From the NCBI GenBank assembly GCA_027315115.1, contig DAHUYQ010000007.1, positions 18,423 to 82,422 on the forward strand: 64,000 nt of DNA, written 5' to 3'. Position 1 is the stretch's first letter. The number at the start of each line of letters is the position of its first letter. The DNA comes from Solirubrobacterales bacterium. GTDB taxonomy: Bacteria; Actinomycetota; Thermoleophilia; Solirubrobacterales; Solirubrobacteraceae. A program made the translations under genes and the position numbers. Below the pieces are notes generated by a model. The model did not search any database. It had not been told where the DNA came from and saw nothing but the letters and a program-made list of their open reading frames with translations. Below are positions 34,263-41,896 of this stretch, in pieces.

Positions 34263-34985
34263 ATGGCGCCCAAGCTCGTCCTGCACGTCCTGCCGCCGTC
34301 GCATCCCTGCATGACGGCGACGGCCGCGCTGCGCCTGAAGGGCCTGGAGCACGAGCGCGTCGAGCTCGCGCCGGGCCCGCACGTCGAGCAGATGCGCGCG
34401 ATCTACGGAGAGGAGCGCCACACCGTCCCGGGCATGCTGGTCGACGGCGAGCCGGTCCACGGCTCGCGGGCGATCCTCGCGCGGCTGGAGGAACTGGCAC
34501 CCGAGCCGGTGCTCTACCCGAGCGACACGGTTCGCGAGGCCGAGCGCTGGGGCGAGCAGGAGCTGCAGGACCTCGGCCGGCGGCTGCCGTGGGGAGCCCT
34601 GCACTTCCGCCCGGAGGCGGTGGGCACCTTCGGGGGCGTCGGCCCGCTCGACGGCGCGGGCACCGATTTCGCTATCCGCCTGGTCCGCGGAACCTGGAAG
34701 TACCACGGCATCACGGCGGCGCGACTGCAAGAGGACCTCGCGGGCCTCCCGGACAAGCTCGCGCACGTGCAGAAGCTCGCCGACGAGGGCGTCATCGGCG
34801 GCGAGCAGCCCAACGCGGCCGACCTGCAGATCGGCGCGACGTTGCGCGTGCTGCTGACGCTCGGCGACCTGCGCCCGCTGCTGAGCGACAGTGCCGGCGA
34901 ACGAATCGCGCTGAAGTGCTTCCCGGAGTACCAGGGGGACGTGCCGGCCGGCGCCTTCCCCGCCGGCTGGACGCCGACGGCCTGA
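34263..34985 (+). CDS. Glutathione S-transferase-like protein
   Basis: A 240-aa GST-fold protein: a thioredoxin-like N-terminal half (LVLHVLPPSHPCMTATAALR, with the cis-Pro in HTVPGMLVDG and the glutathione gamma-Glu site GSRAILARLE) and an all-helical C-terminal half. Actinobacteria mostly lack glutathione, so the true thiol may differ. It stands alone between HipA and a broken regulator. Confidence 0.85.
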   Translation: MAPKLVLHVLPPSHPCMTATAALRLKGLEHERVELAPGPHVEQMRAIYGEERHTVPGMLVDGEPVHGSRAILARLEELAPEPVLYPSDTVREAERWGEQELQDLGRRLPWGALHFRPEAVGTFGGVGPLDGAGTDFAIRLVRGTWKYHGITAARLQEDLAGLPDKLAHVQKLADEGVIGGEQPNAADLQIGATLRVLLTLGDLRPLLSDSAGERIALKCFPEYQGDVPAGAFPAGWTPTA

Positions 34986-35124
34986 GGGCCGGCGCGGGCT
35001 GAACACCATCCCGGCCTGAACACCGTCCCGGCCTACGACTCGCGCCCGCAGCCCGAGTACCGTCGCGGCCTGCGACTCGCGTCGCCACACCTTCGCTCAC
35101 GCCCGGTCGAGCGCTCGCCGGTTG

Positions 35125-35620
35125 TCAGCCGGCCGCGGCTCCGACTTCCTGCGTGGCGAGGAATGCGCTGAGTGGCAGCAGATCGACCTCGACCTGGCGC
35201 ATGCGCATGAGGAGATCCTCAGCCGGGATGGCGTCGAGTGTGGTGGCAAACGCGTTCACACGAAGTTCCCTGTTCGATCGGGAGATCGCTTTCGCGGCCG
35301 CTGTGGTCAGCCAGCGCGCGGATCTCGAGCGCCAACTCACCCTCGTCGGGCGCCGCGAAGTTCACCCGCGGGCCGCCGCGCAGCTTCTCGATGTCCGCTG
35401 GACGGCCGACCGAAAGCCGCCTGCCATGAGATCGCAGCTCGCTGCGATCGATGGTCACCCGCGCATCGAGCGCCGCCCGGACCACATCGAGATCGAAGCG
35501 TCGGCGTCCGCTTGGCGTCGTCTCAGAAAGGATTAGGCCACTGCGCGCATACGCTCGCACCGTCCCAGGGCTCACGTGCAAGGCTTCGGCGACCTTCTTG
35601 GTGCTGATCAAGCCGCTCAT
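35125..35620 (-). pseudogene. MerR/BldC-like HTH regulator, frameshifted
   Basis: The N-terminal half (35620 down to about 35295) reads STKKVAEALHVSPGTVRAYA, GLILSETTPSGRRRFDLDVV, a MerR/BldC-type winged helix. After ALEIRALAD the frame goes wrong. Dropping one base (a C near 35308) restores TAAAKAISRSNRELRVNAF and a complete end at 35125. So a one-base insertion breaks an otherwise whole gene of about 165 codons. A sequencing error is possible. Confidence 0.62.
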
Positions 35621-35691
35621 CGCAACACAGCTACCACATTCCTCGACGGCTTTCCGCGGTTTCTGCTGTTCCCGGAAAACGACCCGGCCAC

Positions 35692-35976
35692 GTCAGGGCG
35701 GCGTCAGCCGCCGGTCAGCTCAAGAAGCTCGTCGAGCGACTGCACACGGGCTTGAGCGCCGCGCTGCGCCGCTTCGCGGATGCCGGGGAGCTGCCACCCT
35801 CAGCCACCACGCGCCTCGCCAACGCCCTGCGCGCGGGAGTGCTGGGCATCCAGGCACGCGCACGAGCCGGCGAGACCGGCGACGCGATCACGATGCTCGA
35901 CGGCTTTCAAGCGCTGCTACCGCAAGCTCGTCGGCGGGCACGTTCTCATCAGGCACAGGCGGACCTGTCGGCATAG
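35692..35976 (+). pseudogene. FIMAH-like domain fragment
   Basis: The frame reads QLKKLVERLHTGLSAALRR, FADAGELPPSATTRLANAL, RAGVLGIQARARAGETGDA and ITMLDGFQALLP, a pattern like FIMAH domains (short helical modules at the C-termini of secreted proteins). No RBS-backed ATG is present, only a TTG at 35752, and upstream no signal peptide or larger protein exists. It is most likely the leftover tail of a lost gene. The 35621-36216 gap otherwise holds a short AT-rich stretch. Confidence 0.35.
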
Positions 35977-36093
35977 GGATCCTGCGTGCAGCGCCTCGTC
36001 AGGTCTGCGCCAGCGGGTAGCGGCGAACGAGAACTGGACGCTGCCGCGGCGCTCACGCCGATCTTCCGACTATTCAATTATCTAAATGCGTGA

Positions 36094-36113
36094 GCATATA
36101 AACGCATATAAAC
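36094..36113 (+). repeat. Tandem 10-mer in AT-rich stretch
   Basis: GCATATAAAC occurs twice head-to-tail and a third copy begins. The surrounding 36066-36140 is far more AT-rich than the rest of the window. It lies 100 bp before the VOC gene and may carry its promoter or mark an old insertion scar. Confidence 0.4.
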
Positions 36114-36216
36114 GCTTAGAATCGCCTAGAAACTCGTAGACCACCTTCTGGGCGGGACGAACCAGCGTAGGCGATGGCCCTGGAGCACGACGCGCGCGAA
36201 GGAAGGAGCGCCACCA

Positions 36217-36657
36217 GTGACGATCCAGCGGATGGACAACGTCGGCATCGTGGTCGAGGACCTGGACGCCGCCATCGCTTTCTTCACCGAGCTCGGCATG
36301 GAGCTGGAGGGCAGAGCGCAGATCGAGGGCCTCTGGGCGGACCGCACCGTCGGAATCGACGGCGTCCGCAGTGAGATCGCGATGATGCGCGTCCCGGACG
36401 GCCACGGCAGGCTGGAGTTGGCGACGTACCACGCCCCCGCGGCGATCCGCGCCAACCCGGAGAGCCCGCCGCCCAACATGCTGGGCCTGCACCGCGTCAT
36501 GTTCGCCGTCGAGGACGTGGATGACACCGTCGCCCGCCTGCGCGGACATGGCGCCGAGCTCCTCGGTGAGGTGGCGCGATACGAGGACCGCTACCGGCTC
36601 TGCTACCTCCGCGGCCCCGCCGGCATCATCGTCGCCCTGGCTGAAGAGATCGGCTGA
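36217..36657 (+). CDS. Glyoxalase/VOC superfamily protein
   Basis: A 146-aa protein from a GTG start. Two beta-alpha-beta-beta-beta modules are visible: MDNVGIVVEDLDAAIAFFTE, then LHRVMFAVEDVDDTVARLRG ending YLRGPAGIIVALAEEIG. Metal ligands would come from the starts of each module and the terminal Glu. Reaction unknown (lactoylglutathione lyase-like or antibiotic-binding). Confidence 0.88.
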   Translation: MTIQRMDNVGIVVEDLDAAIAFFTELGMELEGRAQIEGLWADRTVGIDGVRSEIAMMRVPDGHGRLELATYHAPAAIRANPESPPPNMLGLHRVMFAVEDVDDTVARLRGHGAELLGEVARYEDRYRLCYLRGPAGIIVALAEEIG

Positions 36658-36753
36658 CGTCAGCGGGCAGGCCGGCGTCGCCCGCGCGTCCTGCGACTCG
36701 ACATCGCCGCCACCGTCAGAGCACGCCTCATCGGACGAAGCCGACAACCGGCG

Positions 36754-37434
36754 TCAGGGACGCGCGGTCGGGGCGGTCGAATCCCTGCCCCCGCGACGAA
36801 GCCTGGGCAAAGCGAGCGCGAGCGCGCCGCCGACCAAGAGCGCTCCGAGCACAGCGACTGCGACGATCGCCGCCGTGGGCCAGCCGCCGCCGGCGTCGCC
36901 CGCCGCCCCGTATGGGCCATCGTCATTCCCGTACATCATTCCGGGTCCCATGTCGTGCCCACCGCCGGCCGCCGCGCCATCGTGGTCGCGCAGGTAGCGG
37001 CTCATCCTTTCGGCAAGACCCGGGCCGCCGTAGCCGCCCATCATCGCGCCCATCCACCCGTAGAGCGATCCGTAGCGGCGCTCGGTCGCCACGCCTCCGC
37101 CGAGGTAGCGCTCGCCGAGATAGACGTGCATCGCCTCGGCGCCTCCGGAGCCCATCATCTGCTCCCACAGCGAGTCGGCTTCTTCGTGTGCCCGCGTGGA
37201 GCCGAGCGCTCGGCCCATCGCGTACTCGCCGACGAGCTCGTACCGCGAGCGGCTCAGGTGCGCGCGGCCCAGCTTGCCCGCGGCAACCTCGCTGACGATC
37301 TGGGCGCCTTGGCGTTCTTGCTGGCGCTCACTCGCGCCGGAGGAGGCGGCGGCGGTGCCCGCCACCGCGCACAGCAGGCCCAGCGTCAGCGCCGAGGCTG
37401 CGATCGTGCTGTGCAGGAGGCGTCTGCCGGTCAT
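36754..37434 (-). CDS. Exported Gly/Met-rich protein with C-terminal membrane anchor
   Basis: The start at 37434 is preferred over 37464 as it gives a cleaner signal peptide (LLHSTIAASALTLGLLCAVA). The 226-aa product has a charged helical part (ERQQERQGAQIVSEVAAGKL), a Gly/Met/Tyr-rich centre (GWMGAMMGGYGGPG; GGGHDMGPGMMYG) and a final membrane helix with a basic tail. The Met/His richness hints at copper or other soft-metal binding, but I recognise no family. Confidence 0.75.
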   Translation of the reverse strand: MTGRRLLHSTIAASALTLGLLCAVAGTAAASSGASERQQERQGAQIVSEVAAGKLGRAHLSRSRYELVGEYAMGRALGSTRAHEEADSLWEQMMGSGGAEAMHVYLGERYLGGGVATERRYGSLYGWMGAMMGGYGGPGLAERMSRYLRDHDGAAAGGGHDMGPGMMYGNDDGPYGAAGDAGGGWPTAAIVAVAVLGALLVGGALALALPRLRRGGRDSTAPTARP

Positions 37435-37558
37435 CGCGGGGCTCCGTGTTCGGCGTGCGCGCAAGCCTTGGCTGCGAGCGGTATGCGCTCATCATCGCCT
37501 CCCAAGCGATGCTCGCCAATGTCGGAACGCCCCGATTCGGCTACGTAATAAGCGGCGC

Positions 37559-37966
<408 letters not shown>

Positions 37967-38159
37967 GGCTGCTCCTTTCAACGCCGGCGTTGTCGGTTAC
38001 CGCGTCCAGCCCATCGTAGGCCGCGCCGCGCAAATCATCGGCTGATCCCACACCGTCCCAGGATTGGTCCCCATGGCTCGGCTTGCTCATGGCGGCCGAC
38101 ACCCATGCCGAGGGAGGCACTTGTGGTTGGCTCTCAGCGCCCCTATCGTCGTGATCGCG

Positions 38160-38366
38160 ATGACTGCCAAGGACACGTTGCTGGAGCGAGTGCCTCTGTT
38201 CACAGAGGCGCAGGCGACCGTGGCGTTGCGTGCCGTGGAAACCCAGGCCGAACTCACTGATTATCTTGATCAGGAGGCCAAGCTCTCAGACGAGGAGATC
38301 AAGGCGCGCGAAAGCGCCTGGGCCCAGACCAACGCTCGCGAGGCAGTCCGCGAAGAGCCTTGGTAG
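38160..38366 (+). CDS. Small antitoxin-like protein
   Basis: A 68-aa acidic helical protein (TLLERVPLFTEAQATVALRA, VETQAELTDYLDQEAKLSDEE). The pattern resembles short antitoxins of MazE-type modules. Directly overlapping its stop, another frame starts like a MazF toxin but breaks off, so this seems an orphan antitoxin. No DNA-binding motif is obvious. Confidence 0.5.
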   Translation: MTAKDTLLERVPLFTEAQATVALRAVETQAELTDYLDQEAKLSDEEIKARESAWAQTNAREAVREEPW

Positions 38367-38440
38367 CCCGCGGAAGCGTCATCTGGCTGGAGCGCGAGGT
38401 GGAGGGACGTGCCCGGCGAACAGCCGGCGAGCGGTGTCCG
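38360..38440 (+). pseudogene. MazF/PemK-like toxin stub
   Basis: The frame begins LVARGSVIWLEREVEGRARR, close to the opening strand of MazF toxins (RGDVWWADL and variants). It then degenerates before the RPVLV segment that should follow. Only about 25 codons remain. It overlaps the antitoxin-like gene as in real MazEF operons. Confidence 0.3.
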
Positions 38441-38466
38441 TCACCGCTCCAGCCGCACTGTGCCCC

Positions 38467-38853
38467 CTACGCGACCCGAGGGTCAAGAGCGCCAGCTCGC
38501 CGGGCCCGCCGGCGCTCCGGGGCGCGAGCGCCGGAGGGATCCTCGGCGGCCGGCTCGGCTGCGGCGGCGATCGCCCGCAGGGCCGCCAGGTGCCCGCGCA
38601 GGGCCGTGCGTCCCAGCTCGGTGAGCGCGACCTGCCGCCGGGACCGGGCATCCACCCGCACGCGGGAGACCTCAACGTACCCGGCTTCGGCGAGCGCCGA
38701 GAGATGCTTGCTCAGAACCGAATCGGAGATCTCCAGGCCGTCGCGGATGTCGGAGAAGGGCAGGCGCCGGACGGGCGAGAGCATCGCGCATATCTGCAGG
38801 CGCAAGGGCGCGTGGATCAGCTCGTCGAACGCCGCATGGCTCACTTCTGCCAC
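38467..38853 (-). CDS. ArsR-like winged-helix transcriptional regulator
   Basis: A 128-aa protein of the PadR/ArsR-like group that regulates with a membrane partner: HAPLRLQICAMLSPVRRLPF then ISDSVLSKHLSALAEAGYVE and a wing with RSRRQVALTELGR. It overlaps the upstream membrane gene by 13 bases. Such regulator/membrane-protein pairs are common in actinobacteria and are probably autoregulated. Confidence 0.85.
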   Translation of the reverse strand: MAEVSHAAFDELIHAPLRLQICAMLSPVRRLPFSDIRDGLEISDSVLSKHLSALAEAGYVEVSRVRVDARSRRQVALTELGRTALRGHLAALRAIAAAAEPAAEDPSGARAPERRRARRAGALDPRVA

Positions 38854-39320
38854 ATCCGAGAAGCACGGCGCCGATAGGAAGCCTTCGCGGCCAACAGGCA
38901 GACCGCGACGATCACCGTGACGGCCGCGCCAAACTCCCAGCTCGCCAGCGCGGAGTTGCCGTCGCCGGCAAGCAGATGGGGGCCGATCACGCCGCCGACG
39001 AGCACCGCGACAGCGATGAGCGCCACTTCAGCGACACCCCACCTGGGCTTCGGCAGCGAACGCAACGGACGCCACCGGTTGGCAGCGGACATCCTCAGAA
39101 GCTCGGCAACGAGCCACACGACCGCGACGATGCTCACGACGTCTCCCGGGCCCTTGTGCGCGGGCGCAACCGTCTGCGCTCCGCAGAAGACGCTCAACGC
39201 GAGGATGAGCCCCACCGGCGGCGTAGCACGACGGGTCGATGCGTCGTGCGCCCGGCGGGCGGCCCGCAACTGCTCTCGAGCCGCGCTGGGAGGGGTAGGA
39301 CGCGACGGCTGGCTTTCCAT
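38841..39320 (-). CDS. Four-helix membrane protein paired with the winged-helix regulator
   Basis: A 159-aa protein with a basic N-terminal tail (REQLRAARRAHDASTRR) and four hydrophobic segments (LILALSVFCGAQ, DVVSIVAVVWLVAELL, VALIAVAVLVGGVIG, FGAAVTVIVAVCLLAA). No known motif. It is first in a two-gene operon. AT-rich TTTCCATACCGGAAAG around 39313-39330 is a near-palindrome overlapping the start and could be the operator. Confidence 0.78.
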   Translation of the reverse strand: MESQPSRPTPPSAAREQLRAARRAHDASTRRATPPVGLILALSVFCGAQTVAPAHKGPGDVVSIVAVVWLVAELLRMSAANRWRPLRSLPKPRWGVAEVALIAVAVLVGGVIGPHLLAGDGNSALASWEFGAAVTVIVAVCLLAAKASYRRRASRMWQK

Positions 39321-39469
39321 ACCGGAAAGTTAGCACACGACTTGCCGGTGCGGAAAGTCGCGAGCGGGGAGCGCGGCGCGAGCTCCGCGTGCTGAGCGAT
39401 GGCGATCTGCGCGTGCCGCGTCCGCAGGGCCGCAGCACGCGATCTCGGGGCCCAGCCGTGGCGGGCCGC

Positions 39470-40111
39470 TCAGGCGACCCGGTACTTGATGTGCGTCACG
39501 CCCGGGGCATCCACAGCGCGGACCTGCTCGAGCTTCAGAGAGTCTCGCGCGAGCCCCTCGAACAGCCGCTCGCCGGCGCCGAGGATCACCGGCGCGATCG
39601 AGAGATCGACCTCGTCGACGAGACCCGCCGCCAGGTACTGGTTGGCTGCCGACGCGCCTCCGGCAAGCCAGACGTCGCGTCCCTGCGCGGCGGCTTTCGC
39701 CTGCCTGAGCGCAGACTCGATGCCGTCGGTGACGAAATGGAACGTCGTGCCCCCCTGCATCTCCAGAGGCCTGCGCTCGTGGTGCGTGAGCACGAAGACC
39801 GGATGGTGGTAGGGCGGGTCCTCGCCCCACCAACCTCGCCAGGACTCATCGGGCCACGGTCCGCGAATCGGGCCGAACATGTTGCGACCCATAATCGTCG
39901 CGCCGATGTTCGCCCGACGCTCCTCCACGACCTCCGAGCTGGCATTGATCTCGCCGCCCTGCTCGCCATGCATCTCCCGAAACGCCTTGAGCGGGAAGAA
40001 CCACTCGTGCAGCGCCATCGCGCCCTCGCCAAGCGGGTGCTCCTCGCTCTGGCGCGGCCCGGCGACGTAGCCGTCGAGGGACATCGTGATCGTGAGTCTC
40101 AGCTTGCTCAT
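39470..40111 (-). CDS. Dihydrofolate reductase-family protein (RibD C-terminal type)
   Basis: A 213-aa protein with the DHFR/RibD fold: MSLDGYVAG at the start, IMGRNMFG, a nucleotide-binding GRDVWLAGGASAANQYLAAG and VDEVDLSIAPVILGAGERLF. Members reduce pterin- or flavin-precursor-like substrates with NADPH, but most stand-alone copies are uncharacterised. It is monocistronic here. Confidence 0.9.
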   Translation of the reverse strand: MSKLRLTITMSLDGYVAGPRQSEEHPLGEGAMALHEWFFPLKAFREMHGEQGGEINASSEVVEERRANIGATIMGRNMFGPIRGPWPDESWRGWWGEDPPYHHPVFVLTHHERRPLEMQGGTTFHFVTDGIESALRQAKAAAQGRDVWLAGGASAANQYLAAGLVDEVDLSIAPVILGAGERLFEGLARDSLKLEQVRAVDAPGVTHIKYRVA

Positions 40112-40320
40112 CCCGCTCCATCGTATCTACGAGCAGTGCAGCGATCTCACGGCCGGAACCTGATCGAGCTCGCGGCGGGATGCTCGTTGGGCGCGATCGC
40201 CGACGCGCCGACGCATGCCGTGCCTGCCGTTTGCATGTTGACGTAGCCGAGCGGACATGCGCGCCAAATCGCCGCCACTGATGTCGCTACAATGTCCCAC
40301 AGCCGAGACAGTGAGGGGAT

Positions 40321-41010
40321 ATGGCGGCCGCACAGACATACGAGCAGAGGCTTGGAGCGCTCGACAGAACGGTCGAAGATCTGCAGGACGGGTTCCTGCA
40401 GGCCATCGAGCACCTACGTCGAACACCCGAGGCCGGCTTTTCCTTCGAAGACCACTGGGAGGACATCGCGCGAAGGATGAAGGGGCTTCGCGACGAGATC
40501 GATGCCGAGGACTTCGACAAGGACCAGCTCGCGACGCTCGCGACGGCGCTCTTGGACATACGGGATCTACTCGAGGAAGACCCTCGCAACAACCTTGACA
40601 TCTGCGATCAGCTCATGATCGTGCTCGAGCGCATCCGCCACGTAGTGCGAGACGCGCTCGACGAGCACGTGACAGGCGTGCCGGATGATGTCGGAATGGT
40701 GATGAGCGACCTGCGCACGTGGCTACAGCGCGTGCCGGATCAGGCGATCGCAGACGTCCTCGGCGTGGACAGACGCACACTGTCGCGCTGGCGAGGTCAG
40801 GCTACCCGGCCCCGGCGCGAGCTTCGCGTCTTTGCCCGCCTCGTCGCGATCCTTCGGCATAACTGGGATGCCGATGGCGTCATGGCGTGGTTCAACAGGC
40901 CGCGCCGCGACCTTGATGGCCGCAGACCAGCATCCGTGTTGAATGACCCCAATTGGGAGGATGCGCTGATCAGCGCGGCGCGCTCTGGGCGCAGCCAATA
41001 TGCCACGTAG
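40321..41010 (+). CDS. Xre-type antitoxin of an RES-Xre module
   Basis: A 229-aa protein. The first 130 residues are acidic helices of unknown fold (AAAQTYEQRLGALDRTVEDL onward). The C-terminal part has an HTH (AIADVLGVDRRTLSRWRGQA) and a MbcA/ParS-like end. It overlaps the RES gene by 11 bases. The long N-terminal helical region is larger than in most Xre antitoxins (about 130-150 aa in total). TACAAT at 40288 is a likely -10. Confidence 0.8.
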   Translation: MAAAQTYEQRLGALDRTVEDLQDGFLQAIEHLRRTPEAGFSFEDHWEDIARRMKGLRDEIDAEDFDKDQLATLATALLDIRDLLEEDPRNNLDICDQLMIVLERIRHVVRDALDEHVTGVPDDVGMVMSDLRTWLQRVPDQAIADVLGVDRRTLSRWRGQATRPRRELRVFARLVAILRHNWDADGVMAWFNRPRRDLDGRRPASVLNDPNWEDALISAARSGRSQYAT

Positions 41011-41626
41011 GCAGCCCACCTTCATAGATCAACTCGTGATCGCCTATCGCGCCACGTCATACGACGTGCCCGTCTGGGTCAGCCCGAACCGACGCGAGGG
41101 ACGATGGAACATCGCCAACCAAGAGCCCATCGCGCAGTACATGTCGCTCGACGCGGAAGCGCCCTTCGCGGAGATCCTCCGTCACGAGGATCTACGATCC
41201 GAGTCAGAGGTCGCCCACTACAAGACCACCATGTGGCAGTTGCAGGTGGACTCGGGCGCAATCGTCGACTACAGCACGTTCGAGCTGGCGAAGGCGGCCG
41301 GCTTCGATCCCGCGGCGCTTGTCAGTGACGATTACGAGCGCTGCCAGGCCGAGGCCCGGTGGCTCGTCAGCCACAACGCGCGAGGCGTCCTCGCGCCTTC
41401 GGCTGCGCTACCGGGCAGTACGAACCTGACGCTGTTCGGGCCACGCGTTCGTGTCCGGTGGGGCACGCCCGTGCAGCTCGCGTCGTCGGTTCCCGCACAG
41501 CCAATCAGCACCGGTGCGCCGCCGCCCGGATTGACCGAGCGAGTCCGTTACTACGGTCAGCGCGAACCGATGCTCGAGGAGTATCTGCGGAGATCCAGTC
41601 AACGCGGAATCAGGGGCACCGACTGA
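41000..41626 (+). CDS. RES-domain NAD+-degrading toxin
   Basis: A 208-aa RES protein. Arg and Glu of the RES motif are visible in YRATSYDVP / REGRWN and APFAEIL, with the Ser further on. RES toxins resemble ADP-ribosyltransferases and deplete NAD+ when free of the Xre partner. The overlap with the antitoxin gene and the correct order support a working module. It is slightly longer than typical RES proteins. Confidence 0.85.
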   Translation: MPRRQPTFIDQLVIAYRATSYDVPVWVSPNRREGRWNIANQEPIAQYMSLDAEAPFAEILRHEDLRSESEVAHYKTTMWQLQVDSGAIVDYSTFELAKAAGFDPAALVSDDYERCQAEARWLVSHNARGVLAPSAALPGSTNLTLFGPRVRVRWGTPVQLASSVPAQPISTGAPPPGLTERVRYYGQREPMLEEYLRRSSQRGIRGTD

Positions 41627-41896
41627 TCACGAGCAGCCAAGCGATGCGAAGCCGTCGCCGTTGAGCGTGAGCAGCAGAGCGAGACTGCCGTGGGGCAAGC
41701 CCCTTCACGAGCAACGAAGGTCGTTGGGGGGCTGCGGTAGGCCCGCGCGCGACACAAGCCGCGCGCTGCGCCAGCTCGCCTATCACGGCGCAGCTGATGC
41801 ACGCCTTCGCGACGAGGCAAGGCCCGACTGGGCTTGTCTTTGAGCTCATACAAGTCTCGGTAAGACCTGCGGCCCCTGCGCTTTAGACTACGGCCG
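41627..41896. other. Intergenic region with a possible gene remnant
   Basis: On the minus strand at about 41635-41690 a frame reads SLALLLTLNGDGFASLGCS and stops. Its first part, and 21 bases of DNA, match LALLLTLAGNGGSF in the membrane-protein gene at 53902-54489. So a scrap of a related gene may lie here. The rest holds the promoter of the oxygenase gene and nothing else I can identify. Confidence 0.3.
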
